The notes below the pieces were generated by a model. The model did not search any database, was not told the origin of the DNA, and was given only the letters and a program-made list of their open reading frames with translations. A DNA stretch of 64,000 nucleotides from contig JBBHKE010000985.1 of assembly GCA_037447655.1 (NCBI GenBank), positions 1 to 64,000 on the forward strand, given 5' to 3'. Position numbers and translations under genes: made by a program. The DNA is from Zygnema cylindricum. Its lineage: Eukaryota; Streptophyta; Zygnematophyceae; Zygnematales; Zygnemataceae. How positions within the stretch are numbered: position 1 is the stretch's first letter; the number at the start of each line of letters is the position of its first letter. Positions 46,243 through 59,500 of the stretch are shown piece by piece.

Positions 46243-47425
46243 ATGTTTATATGTCTCTATCCCTCTCCCTTGCCCACACCCTCCCCACCTCTCTCTCTTC
46301 CCCTCCCTCTTTGCCCCCTCTCGTCCCTCTCTCATCCTCGTCTCTCTTTATCTCTTTATCTCTCTCTGCATCTCACTCTCCCTCTCTTCGCCTTTCCCCA
46401 TCGAACTACCCAGCCATTCCTGCTCAAAAAACCCTTCCCCTCTCTTTTTATCGCCCTCTCCACCACACCCTGTCTGCGCCTCTCCCTTTTTCCTTTTAAT
46501 TTCAACACCCTCTCCTTCTCCCACTCTACCTCTTTAGCCCTTTTCTACTTTTCACTCACCCTCGCCATCGCCCTATCCCTCTCCTACCACCTCCACTTCT
46601 TCCTCCCGCTCTTCCCTCCATATCTACATTTCCCTCTCCCACTCTCTCTCTCTCCCACCTCTCCCAAATCCCGTCATTCCTACCTCTTTCCCTCACCTTC
46701 CATCTACTTCCCCTCCTCCTTCCTCTCACCCACCATCCCCCTAACTCTTTTCCTCTCCCTCTTCCTCTCTATCCTCTCCCTATCCCGATCCTTATCCAAA
46801 TCCCTCTCCTCCCATCCCTCCCACCCAATTCCCCCCTCCACACACTTCCTCCTCCACTTCACACTCCCCTCTCTCCCTCTCTCCCTCTTCACCTCTCCCT
46901 CTCTCTCCCTATCTCTCCTCTTCCCTCATATATATCCATGTCTCTCTCCCCTTGGTCCACCCTATTTCCCTCTGTCTCTTTTCCCCCCTCCTCCTTCTCC
47001 CTCCCTGCCTTTCTCTCCATCTCACCCCCACTCTCCTTGTCTCCCTTTCTTACTCTTCCCCCCTCTCTTCCTCTTCATGCCTCGTCCACCCTCTCCGTCT
47101 CTCCCTCTCTCCACCCCTATCACTTCCTTTCCTCTCCCCCGCCCCCTCACCCACTCCCCTTTCTCTTAGACTCCCTCGTCCGTCTCCTCCACCATCTCCC
47201 TCTCCCACTTCCAATCTCCTCTACAGGACCTTATACATACCCCTCTCTCTCTTTCCTTTTCTCTTTCCCACTCCAACCCCCAATCCAAATCCCTCCCTTT
47301 CCCATTTTATCCCTTCGCCCTTCCTCCATCTCTCTCCCTCTCCCCTTTTCCCCATTTCCCACTCTGCCCCTCTTTTTTTCCCTCTCTCCCAATATCCCCT
47401 CCCCCGCCGTCTACCCCTATCATTA
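46243..47425. repeat. 1.2-kb pyrimidine-only tract
   Basis: CTCTCCC-type words with almost no purines. On the minus (sense) strand of the LRR gene it is a purine tract downstream of LRR exon A. Long Ser/Pro/Leu frames are products of composition. Confidence 0.9.
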
Positions 47426-47485
47426 AGAACCATTTTCATTTATACTATTTTTTATGAGTTAGAGCCAGAGTTTAATATGTCTTAC

Positions 47486-47557
47486 AAGCTTTCGAGGGAT
47501 GTAAGTTGATTGATGGATGATGGGATGTTTCCACTCAACTGGTTTTCATTAAGACTT
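47486..47557 (-). CDS. LRR exon A
   Basis: Encodes NQLSGNIPSSINQLTSLES, then TT before donor GTAAGAC. At the position where the other four exons have an AG acceptor this one has AT. AAG three bases further in would give a 69-nt exon, still in phase but one residue shorter. Confidence 0.75.
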
Positions 47558-50500
47558 ATGTGACAACAAAAATCCATAAAACCATTAATTTTTCTTTTTT
47601 TAAGTAATTACAAATGCCATGGGAAGAAAATCATTACTTCCCTACCAAGTAAACTTTGGTCATTCATGCTAATAATGGCTGAAACTAGACTGAAAAAAAA
47701 TAGCGGTAAAATAATTATCTGAATACTTCACAATATTCAGAGACACAATCACATTTTTTTATGTGCATCCCCTTTCCTCCATCCATTTAACCTGTTCTCG
47801 CCTTCCTTTTCTCTATTTCCTTTCCCTTTTTTCCCTCTCCCCCACTTTGCCAAAATTTATCACTTCTTTTTCATTTTATCTCCGTAACCCTCTAAAATGG
47901 AAAATCATTAAAATTTCAATAATGAAATTTCAATAGACAGAAACTAAAAATAAATAGCATTATAGAAAGAAACTATTCAAGAATAAAAAAAAACCAGATC
48001 GTAAATTCTATGCTAAAAATTTAAAATAATAGTAATTTTATAATTGATAGTTTACTAGTGGTAATTATAGGCCATGTTTTCGGATTTATTTATTGATATT
48101 TTTATAATTAGATATTTTAAATTTCATACTTTTTACCGTCAATTATTTTCTATTTATTTTGTCATAATTATGATTTTGATTATAATGAATTATTAATTGA
48201 AATTTTATTATTACACCATTAAAAAGCTTAATTTTCTATTTATTTATTATTATATGTATATATGCTTTTTATTGTAAATTTTATGCTTTACTATTATTAA
48301 TTATATTCTTGTGTGTATTATTTATTATAATTGTTTATATAATCATTACAATCATCGTTATAATTATTGTTATGCCTATCATTATTATTTATAACATTGT
48401 TGTTATGATCATTATTACTATTTTTATAATTGTTGTTATTATTATTATTTTAATTTTTATTATGATTGTTATATTTTTTCTTATTTTCTTATGATCATTA
48501 TATTTATAAACATTTAAATTATTAAAAAAAATAAAAATAGTTGAATACAAATTTATATTTATTACTTATTACTTAGTATTTATTGCTTGTTGATTATTCA
48601 CTAATCATTATGTTTTATTCATTACAAAATATTATAACATACATAACAAATAAATAATAACATTATAATATGTAAAATAACTAGAGGGAAAGTCAAACTC
48701 TCGTGCATGCAAGGTTTTCAATACATATTTATTAGACTGACAATCCCCTCTCCTCCTCTGCCTCTGTTCCTTTTAAACCTTCTCCCTCTCCCTCTCTTTT
48801 TCCCTTCTCTCCCCCACTCCTTTTTTCCCTAACCCCCCTCTCCTACCTCATTTTCCACTGTCCCTCTCTCCCTCTCCTCTTCTCTCCCTCTCTCCAACTA
48901 TCCATATCTCCCTCTATCCAAATCTCACTCTCCCTCTCCCTCTCTTTCGCCCTCATCTTTGTTCTCGGTCTCACCCTAACCATCGCGCCCACCCTGTCCC
49001 TCTCCCTTTCCCTATCCCTTTTTCTCTCCCTATCCTTCTCCCTCTCTTTTTGCCTCTCCTGCTCCCTCTCCCTCTCCCTTTTCCACTCCAACTCTATCCC
49101 AGGCCACTGCCCTCACCATCGACCTTGCCTGAAACCTCTGCTCACCCTCCCCCTCCCCGTCCTACACACCCTCCAACTTCCACTCCCCGTCCCGATTCTA
49201 CTTCCTATCACCCTCCATCCCCACCTAGCCCTCCCTCCTCTCCTCTTAAATCTCCCTCTACCCCTCCCTCAACATATGTTCCCCTCTCCACCTCGAAATC
49301 CCTTTACCCCGCAAGTTTCGTCTCCCTTTTTTCCACTCTGCCCCTCCCCCTCTATCTTCCCACCTTCTACCTCTAATTATTTCTCCCTCCCTCTCCTCCT
49401 CTTACCCACCCCCTCCCTCGCCACATATCCTTCTCCCTCTCCTTTTAACTCTCTTTATCTCCCTCTCTGCCTTTATCCCTCTCTTTCTCCCTCTCCTTAT
49501 TACTCCACCCTCTCCCGCTATCCTCTTATCTTTCAGTCTCCCATCCCTCTCCCACTCTTCCCCGCTCTCCCTTTGTCCCTCACTCCCTCCCTATTCCGTC
49601 TCTCCGTCTCTCCTTTCTCTGCCCCATCTTCATCCTAATTCCACATTTTTCCCAATATCTCCCCTCTCTCCCCTCCTGCCCCTCTCCCTCTCTCCCTTCA
49701 TTTCTGCCCTTCTCCACTCCCCCCCTCTGGCCCCTCGATCCCCTATTTCCTCTCATTCCCCTTCTCCCTCCCCTCTCCCACTCTTCCACTCTCCCACTCT
49801 CCCCTTCTCCCGTTATCTTCTCCCTTTCCTTTTCTCTCTTGCCCATTTTTCCCTTATAAATCTCCCTTTTCCTCACCATTACCCTCTCCCTCTCCCGCCT
49901 CCTCCATCTCCCCATCCCGCTCTACCCCCCCTATTCTCGTTTCCCTTTCCTCCTCCCCTTCTCTCCCCCCTCTACCACTTTCTTTCAATCCCAGCTCTTT
50001 ACCCTCTTCCTTCATCCTCTCTCTATCCTCCCTCCCTCCCTCCCTCCCCCTCCCCCTCTTTTCCTCCTCTCCTTTCTCCCCCTCCCCCTCCCCCTCTTCC
50101 ACCCTTTACTCATCCTCTCCTGATCCAGCTCCTTGCAATCCCTCTCCCCCTCACCCTCCTCCATCTCCCTCTCCACTCTTTGCTTTCGCAATCCCCCTCT
50201 CCCCCTCTCCCCCTCTTCCACTCTCCCCCTATCCCCCTCTCTCTCCCCCTCTTCCCTTATTTCTCAACATCTTTCTCTCCCTTGGGCCCACCCACTTTCC
50301 CTCTCCCTCTCCCCCTCTCATATTCTCCCTCTCCCCCTCTCCCTTTCTCCATCTCACCTCCAACTCTCCTTGTCTCCCTCTCCTTCTCTTCCCCTTTCTC
50401 TCACTCTCCCCACCTCCACCCTCTCCCTCACTCCCTGTTTTCACGCTTATCACGTCAACTCCTCTCGCCCTTTCCCTTCCCTACTCCCCCTTCCCTTCGA

Positions 50501-53500
50501 TCTTCCCCTCCCTCTCCTCCAACTTCTCCCTCTCCCTCTCTCCCATTCCTGTCTGACCTTATCCATATGCCTCTTTCACTTTCCTTTCTCTTTCCTACTC
50601 AAATTCCCAATCCACATCCCTCCCTTTCCCACTTTCCTTTTTCACTCTCCCCCTCTCCCTTCCCCTTATTTTTATCTCTCTCTACCTTCCCTTTTTTCCC
50701 TCTCCCTATTTCCCTTTTTCCCACGCTCCCCCTCTCTCTTTTTTTCTCTCCCAATATCCCCTCCCCCTTTTTACCCCTCTCATGACAAACCAATTACATT
50801 TAGACCACTTTTGAAGCTTTAGATACATAGTGTCATGTGTCTTACAAGGTTTCGAGGGATGTCAGTTGACCAATGGACGATGGGATGCTTCCACTCAATT
50901 GGTTGCTACGTAGAATTCTGTGAGAACGGGAGTTTCAACTCCATCATTCCCCACCTTCCGCAAGTGCCTCCAAGTTATTTTGAGTTATTAGCCAAAAAAT
51001 AATATATTCGATATTAAATGTCCTCCGTCAAAAACAAATGTCCGATTCATTTGTTTTCGTGCGAGATAATTTTCGCACTATATAATACTTGTTTCCATGT
51101 TCGTTCGTTTGCAATTTCCGTTAATCAAATTCATAGACGTAACATTGTTTAAATATAAATCAAACCTAATGTATCCTAACAGACTTCTACGACAGACTGG
51201 TTAGAGCTAACGGCTAGGCCGCGCTTTACCGGTCGAAGGTTCGAGTCCTGCCGGACTCAACCTTTTGTTGAGAGTGACATAAGTCACTCTTTAGCCCTGC
51301 CTGCTTAAGCTAGGACAGCCATGGCTCAGCCACCTTCTCTATCCCTCAATGACTACGACAATTATGGTGAGAAGCGAGAGGAGGCGGAGGCAGGCTGTCC
51401 ACCTTTTTCTATTTGTACTAAATTCGGACCTAGAAAATACCATATAAAACTAATAATTTCAACACTACGTTTCTTAGGGTACGTCCCCATGTATTAAAGT
51501 ATCTACTTTTCTATTGCCCTAAAATTTAGGGAACTTTGACATAAACTTTAGCCGTACGAGGAAATCATTTTTACCAAAGTAGAGTGAACGTCAATTCATA
51601 CTTTGGATGTACGGCGTGTTTGTTGTCATGTGAATGCATTTTGGCGTTTTCCCCTTTTCGACCCCCGGGCAAGAGAATCCAGCGCAAAAAAAAACTTCAT
51701 CCCGAATCACCTCAAAGGGGTGATTTTAGTTCAAGTATCGCCCAAAAAGCGAATGAAAAATGACCCATGCATGCGCCACAAGAGTGGGAAAATTTTAGGA
51801 TGAAGGAGAGTCCTCGCTATTTTTCTCCGTGTCCGTCACGCGGATGTACGGAAAAAAAATCTGCAGGGGTCTCGGACCTTCACTTTCATTGATGGGGTCT
51901 TTTGCAAAATTTTGCGCCGTCGTCGCCTCTCCCCTCTCCCTCTCACACTATCGCTTTTATCTCACACTATTTAGAATGAGACCCAACAATATTGGTATAA
52001 AATGAAAGATTTTTGAAAAATATTATTTTTAACAATTTTTAGGTTTTATTTTTTTGGCAAGTCGAGTGAAAAAAGAAGAAATAACAGTCGGGGGCGACCG
52101 GGTGCTTTGCCCTTTGGTTGCCAAGGGCCTGTCGTTTTTGTACACGCGGACCAATCGGGGCGTCACAATTTGTCGTTGGAGTAACACGTACTTCTTCACG
52201 TATGAATCCATTTCTGGAAGAGTACGGATACAGTGATCACGACAGCGTGGTGTTATGTGATACGATCGCACGCGCAAAAATAAAATGTACGATTCTGTAC
52301 GTTACTCTACCGGTATTGATAACACGATATTTTGCATGTCAAATTTCTCTAGCCAATTATAGATTTGCAATAGATATTGTCAGTTAGTTGATAGATATTT
52401 TCTCGCCCATCAAACTTCGTGGGGCTACGATTTTTGTACAGCTGAGATTGCTGAATCCAAGGACAAATCTGGTACAACGATATGGACATTGATCCATTTT
52501 GACCGTCGATGGTAAAATACTTTCAGCAGTTCATTTTGCAGGTACTGAATGGTACCATTCATTATTTGTACTGTACTATATTCCCCGCGCGTCCTGCGAA
52601 TAGAGTACCGTATAGAGAAGTGCAAAACGTTTCTACATTTGAGATCGGCGGTTGTGGATTGTCTTGTGAACAGCTCCCCTTGTCTCGTCATTGCAGCGCA
52701 ACTCTGGTTCTCTTCCAGTTAACCACTACCTATGTCTCCCTTTCCCTTTTTTTTTCTTTCCCTCCCTCTCTCTCCCTCCTTCCCTCTCTCCCCCATTTTT
52801 TCCTTCCCTCTTTCTCACCTTCCTTCTCTCCCTTTTCCCCTTATTAATTCTAGATATTTTGAACATTCAATAGATGAGAGGGAGAGGGAGTGGGAGAGGG
52901 AGAGGGTGAGGGAGAGGGAGAGGCAAAAGCAAAGCTTAGGGTTTGAGTTGCAAAGGTCGGAACAAGGGGAGATACATCGCCATATACAAGGGGAGATACA
53001 TCGCCATATACAGAATTATAATAAATCTATTACATACAGAATTATGATATATCTATAATATACAAAATTATAATATATCTATTATATACAGAATTATAAT
53101 ATATATATAATAAACAAAATTATGATATATATATTATATACAAAATTATAATAGATATATATTACATATATATTATATATATATATATTATGTATATTAT
53201 ATATATATGTATATATATATATATATATCTATATGTATATATATAATATACATATAATAATTGGGGAAGACATACACTTAATATTTGGTGGTTTTCTGAT
53301 TTTTTTGGGTGGTGAGTTTGACTTTCAGGTTGTTGTCGAAAAGTCTCCAGTGGTTTGGAATCAAATGATGACGAGAGCAGAATGACCAAAGCAAGGTAGG
53401 TTTGCAAACATGAATAAAGTACATTATTATTATTGTTGTTGTTATTGTTGTTGTTGTTGTTGTGTTTTTTGTTATTGTTATTGTTGTTGTTGTTGTTGTT

Positions 53501-56500
53501 GTTGTTATTGTTATTGTTATTGTTATTGTTATTGTTATTGTTTTTGTTATTGTTAATGTTATTCATAAGTAATTAGTGTCATTCTCAATTAGTTTTCAAT
53601 GATCAAAATGTTCATTTCGGATCTTTTGCCTAGAGATCTGTGGATTTTAGGGTTTAGGGTTTAGAGTTTGTCATTTTTGCCATTTTTGTTGGTGACGTAA
53701 CGTAGATCTTGTTGTCTTCTTTTCTGAAAGGATCTTTAGGGCATGTTAGGGCGATGGCTTGACAATTTTTTTTTTTCCCCACCGGATTATAAACTAACGT
53801 AAAAAATGCAAAAACTTTGTGATTGTGTCGACCATTTTCGTGGCGCTTCATGATATGGCAGTTGTCTTATGTTGATGTTACGTAAAAAGAGCCTTCAGAC
53901 GGAGAGAGTCTCGACATGATATGTCATAACATGTCATGTCACGGCATGTCATGGCATTTCACGTCATGTTACGTCATGTCACGATATGTCATGTCATATC
54001 ACGTCACGTTACGTTACATCATATGTGTATATTTGAAGTTAATGTGAGGGCGCAAGGGATAGTTAAGACTCAAATAGTGTAAACCACAATCCTCCACAAA
54101 CAACAATTTATACATTTTTTGTTGTAGTTATTGTAAACATGTATTTCATTCCTTTTTATTTTTATGTTTAATTTTGGGGTTTATTTGTCCTTTCTTTTTT
54201 AAACGTTGTTAAGGGGTTTATCCGAATCTGAATTGGGTTTTTTTTGCTTTTCACGATAAAATTTTAAAGATATTGTGGGCTTTGGATATTATGTTGCACC
54301 AGAGGTAAGCTTTTACTTCAATTGTTTTTTTTTCAAAATAGACACGAAGCTAATTTGTACTATGAGTATTCAAATATCGAAATGAGCCTCCTTGTGGAGT
54401 TTTGGATTGAGAGTGATGACTTAATTTGTGTACATATTATCATCTTAGCGCAGGTACTACCTCGTAAGTATGGCTCAAAAGCAAAGGAATAGAGCAGCGG
54501 TGTCATTTTTTATATTATACTCTGTGGTGTGCCCTCTTTTGGGCCGGTGAGTTAACCAATCTTTCCGTCTGTCACTCTGTCTGGCCATCCGGTTTGGCTA
54601 GTCATCACGTATATTTTGTTAGAAATACTGGGTGAATCGGCGGATCGGCCAAATTCACGTTTGGCTCAGTTCGCGTTAAGTTATGTTTGTTCAGTTCGCG
54701 TCGGCGGTTAAGTTGTTGGTACGTTTTGTTTCGTTTGAATTACTTGTACTGTACCGTAACATTTACTTCATGTCGTTTGGTACGGTATGGGCGTCAGTTC
54801 GTTTATTGTGCAAAACCGTGGTACCATACTTTGGTTCAGTGCACGTTTAAGTTCTGCGTCACTTCTGTTTACGCGCTGAAGGTTCTATTGCGCGTGAGTG
54901 AAATACGTGTACTTGAAGTCTAAATGAGTTAGTACCGTGAGAAGGAGAAATCGTCCGTGTAAGTTTTCGTGTAGTTAGTGGAAGAAGTCGTGCAGACTAA
55001 GTCTTCCTTTGAGCCCTTATTTACGAAGAAGTATGAGTCAAGAATTATTATGCTTCTGTAGTAGAAGATGCATCAGAGTTAAGTGAGAGTGAGTGTAAGG
55101 AAGTCAGTGAGAGTAAGTGGAGAAGTGAGAGTAAGTGAGTGAGTGAGAAGAAGAGATGTGAGTGAGTAAGAAGAGTGAGAGCAAAAGTGAGAGTTGTGTA
55201 AAGGAAAAGGAAAATCTTTCGGCTGAATAAAAGTATATTTGGTCGATGATCCGAGAGATGTGAGCGGATCGATCCGATGGATTATCTTGCCGCCGTGATT
55301 TGATCCTTCGATCCGATCCTTTTGCTCCTCCCTCCCTTTTTCCAGCTTTCCTGACGGATTTGCTTCCTTTCCTTTCCGATTGCAGATTTGATTAAGATTT
55401 TGATCTGTTCCCCCGAACTATTCCAGCGGATTTTGATCTCCTCGATTTCCTCTGTTTTGATCCTCGATTCTCGCCTGATCGATCCATTTCCTCTCAATCT
55501 CTCCCCTCTCGCCCTCTCACCCCATCTCCCTCTTCCCTCCCCTTCCTACTCCCTCTCTCCCACACCCGCGCCTCCATCCCTTCTTCAACCATCAAGATAC
55601 GTAAATATCCATAATTAGGTTGTCTTTAGTAACACTCTAAGTAACAATAAAAGTACAAATTAAAAAGTTGTGCTTTTGACAAAATTCAAAATTAATTATA
55701 TTTCGAACTACTTTTGCAACAAACTATTGTCATTTACACCACTTCCTCTAGTGAATCAAATATACGGTGAACTGTTTTCTACAACAAGCCAATTTTATTT
55801 AGCCCAATTTTGATACGCAACACAACCATAGAGTAATGTGTCTTACAATTCTCGAAGGGATGTCAATTGACTGATGGACGATGGAATGGTTCCACTCAAT
55901 TGGTTGTAAGATAACCGTCTGCAACAATACGCATACGAAAAATCAATCACAAAAAATAATTGAAAAAAAAGCACATACTAAGGGGAAAACTAGTTCACAA
56001 TTTTCAAAAACACTATTGAATTTGTTTATATGCACCCCGTCTACCTCCTCTTCCTTCCTCCCTCCTCTTTATTTCTCCCCTTTGTGTAGCTTTGCCAAAA
56101 TTTGTCACTTATTTTTTTCAATTCAAAAGAAAATCAGCTACATTTTATAATTAATTTCTAAAAAAAAAAATACAAGTTTATAACAAAAGACTACAGCCAT
56201 AAAAAAAATACTTTATGGCAATGTAAAATTTGAAAAAAAGAATGTCGTTCTTTTCCTTTGATTGAAATTGAAAGGTTTTCCTAAATATTTTATTCATGAT
56301 AATGACTAACGATTAGTTTTGGTTGTTAACATAAGATTATCGTGTTTGTGCTAATAGACCATTTTTACTAAATATCATTAAAAATGACTTAATTATATTT
56401 TTATAATTAATTATTTATGTTTTTTTATTTTTATTCTTAATTATTTATTTTGTCATTATTATAATTATATATATTATAACTTATAACTCGAATAATTTTT

Positions 56501-59500
56501 TTTTTTTTTTTTTTAAATAATTTCTATTATTATTGTTATTACTATTATTATTATCGTAATAATTACTATCACTATTATAATGATTTTATTTTCTATTATT
56601 GTTATTATTATTGTTATCATTATTTATATAACTAATATTTTTATTATTACTTGATTACGTTTATTAATATTGATATTATTATTATTTTATTTTTTTATAT
56701 TAGTAATTATTGTAATAGTTATTGTTATTTTTATTAATATTGTTATAACTATTACTGTTATTGCGATTATCATTAGCATTATTTTACTTATTTTATTTTT
56801 ATATTATTCCTATTATTATTTCAATGAATATTATTATTATTATTATTATTGATGTTAATTAATTATATTTATTAGTGTTGATATTATTATTATCTATTTT
56901 TCTTAATTGTTATTTATTGATAGTTAATTTATATTTTGTGATTATTACAATTTAATAATCATTAATTACTATCAATAATTAGTGTAACTTATTAGTTATT
57001 AGTTATTACTTGTTAATCATCAAACGCGTTTTGTTAAATTTTGATTGTTTTTTTTCTTTAAATAAGTATTAATTATTGAGTGTTAATCATTTAATATTAA
57101 ATATTACGTATTCAATAAGGGACGGGGAGAGGGCGGGGAAAGAAAAGGTAAGGACGACAAGGGGGGAACGGTGGAAAGAGGGAGAGAGGAGGGGGGTAGA
57201 GGGGATGACAAAAGAGGGCGGGAGAGAGAGGGGGAGCGAGGAAAAGAGGGAAAGGGGGAGAGTGGGGAGGCGTTGTAGAATGGGGAATAAAGAGAGAGGG
57301 AGGGGGAGAAAGGGCGAAAGAGAATGGTCGGGTGATAGGAAGATAGAGAAGGAGAAATAAAAGTAGAGGAGGGGGAGGAAGGAGTGGAAAAGGGGAAAGG
57401 AGGGGGGTAAATGGCTGGCGAAGGGAGGAGGGGAAGGGTGAGGGGGAGGGGGGCAGGAGTGGGGCAGGGACGAGGAGGGAGTGTGAGAGGGACGGAGGGT
57501 GATGGCAGGAGGGTCGAGCGGGAGGGGAAAGTGTGAGATGGAAAGGTGGGTACGGGGGGGGGAGGGGAAGGAGAGGAGAGGGGGATAGGGGTAGAAATGG
57601 AAAGGTTGGCAGGGGGAGGGCTGGAGGAGGAGAGAATAATCGGAGGAAAGAAAGAGAAAAAAAGGAGTGTTGGGAGAGAACGAGGAGAGAGGGTGTACAG
57701 AGTGGTGAGAGAGGAGTTAGGAGCGGCGGTATATTGGGTGTAGGGGAGCAAGACGTGGAAGGTGAGAGATAGGGAAAGGTAGAGGAAGACTAATGGGAGG
57801 GTGGTAAGGAAAGGGAGAAAGGAAAAGAGGGGGAGAAGGAATGAGGGGCAGAATGGAGAGGTAGGGGGGGTATGGAGAAAGAGATATAGAGGGAGAGGGT
57901 GAGGGAGATGGAGAGAGATAAGGGCAAGTGAAAGGCCAGAGGGTAGAGGAGGGAAGGAGCGGAAAGATGGTGGGTGAGGGGAAAAGAGGAAGAGAGGGAT
58001 GCCGAGTAAGAGGGGGAGGGTGACGAGGCGGGCAGGGGGGGTATAAAAATCGAGAGAGAGAGGGGGAGAGGAGGAGAGGGAAAGAGTGGGAGGGGGCGAG
58101 AGAAGGGGAGGAGGAGAGGGGGGGAAATGGATTTGGGGAGAGGCGAATAGGGAGAGGGTGAGAGCGAGAGTTGGAGGTGGAGAAGGCGAGATAAGGAGAG
58201 GGTCAGAGGAGGAGAGGGGAAGGGGCAGAGAGGGCGAGAGATTGAGAGAGAGGGAAAGGGATAGAGGGGGAAAGTGCGAGAAGGTTAGTGGTATAGAGGG
58301 AGGGAGAAGGGGATATGGTAGAAGGGGGAGAGGTTAGGGACGAGGGAGTAGGAGAGGTGTAGAGGGGGGGGGGAGGATAGATGAAGAAGGAGATGGGGGA
58401 ATAGAGAGAGGGGAGAAGTGGGAGAAAAAGAAAGAGGTGAGGGAGATGAAAGAGGGGGTGACTTAAATAGCGAGGAGAGGGGATATTGCGATAGGAGGAG
58501 AGGGTGAATAAAGAGAGAGTCTAGAGATAATAGATATAGAAAAGAGTATTAGATAGATTATTGGGGGAGAGGGATATAGAGAGAGAAGGGAAAGAGGTAA
58601 GGGAGGAAGTGGGAGAGGGAGAGGAATAGAGAAAAGGCGAAATGGAGAGGGAGAGAGGGAGAAAGGGATGCGCGGTAATAGAGAGGGGGATATCTGGAAG
58701 GGGGAGGAGGATGGGATGGGTAGATTGTGAGTGGGGATATTCAGAGAGGGGAGAGGAAGAGAGGGAGAGAGGGAGAGGAAGGGCGAGTGAAGGGGAAAAG
58801 GGAGCAGGTGAGGACGAGCGGGAACGGAACGCCTTAGGGGTACAGAGAAAGAGGGGAAGAGATAGAGGAATTGGAAAAATAAGAGAGGGTAGGTCAGATG
58901 TGGTGAGCGAGAGGGAGAGAGAGAGGTAATGGGCGAGGCAAATGGAGGGGGAGACAGAGAGGAGGAAAGGGAGACGAACACAGAAGGGGAGGGATAATGT
59001 AAGGTGGAAAAGAGGGGAAAAGAAAATAGTAGGGTAAGGGGGGTAGGGAGGTTCGGAGGGGGGAAAGAGGGCAGGAGAGGAAAAGGGAGAGTGAAAGGGA
59101 GGAGAGAGACAAGGAGAGGGAGTGGTAGACGGAGAGAGAGGGCGTGGTAGAGGGTGGGAACGGGTGGCGGGGGTAGAGGGGAGTCAGAAAAAGGAAGCGG
59201 GGGAGTAGTCTAGAGGGCAAGTGGGGGAAAGGGGGAAAGGGGGAAAGGAGAAGAGCGATATAGATGGAGCGAGGGAGATATGTAATGGTAGGAGGGAAAG
59301 GGTGAGGAGAAGGGAGGAGGAAGTGGGGGTAGAGGGAGTGTGGGAGAACGGGAGAGGGGAAGAGAGAAGAGGAGGAATATGGGAAAGGGGGAGATGTGGG
59401 GAGAGGGGAATAGAGGGAACGATGGAGGAGAGGGTGGAGGGGCGTGTAGGGAGGTAGAGAGGGCGAGAAAGGAAGATGGAGGGTGGGAAGAGAGGGGAGA

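Noticed and set aside
46243-47509. Long Ser/Pro/Leu frames (up to about 300 codons) across pyrimidine tracts, also at 38.6-39.9, 48.8-50.8, 57.1-59.9, 60.4-61.2 and 63.3-63.9 kb
   Set aside because: Sequence of almost only C and T (or G and A) cannot form stop codons in several frames. The frames overlap in all phases and have no domain or codon signature.
51190-51265. Genuine tRNA gene
   Set aside because: A and B boxes are present, but the acceptor stem and anticodon arm do not pair convincingly, and a SINE-like body follows.
53162-53566. Poly-Asn protein on the minus strand
   Set aside because: Product of the TTG/TTA microsatellite.
53646-53666. Chromosome end or telomere
   Set aside because: Only about three units, internal to the window, with ordinary sequence on both sides.
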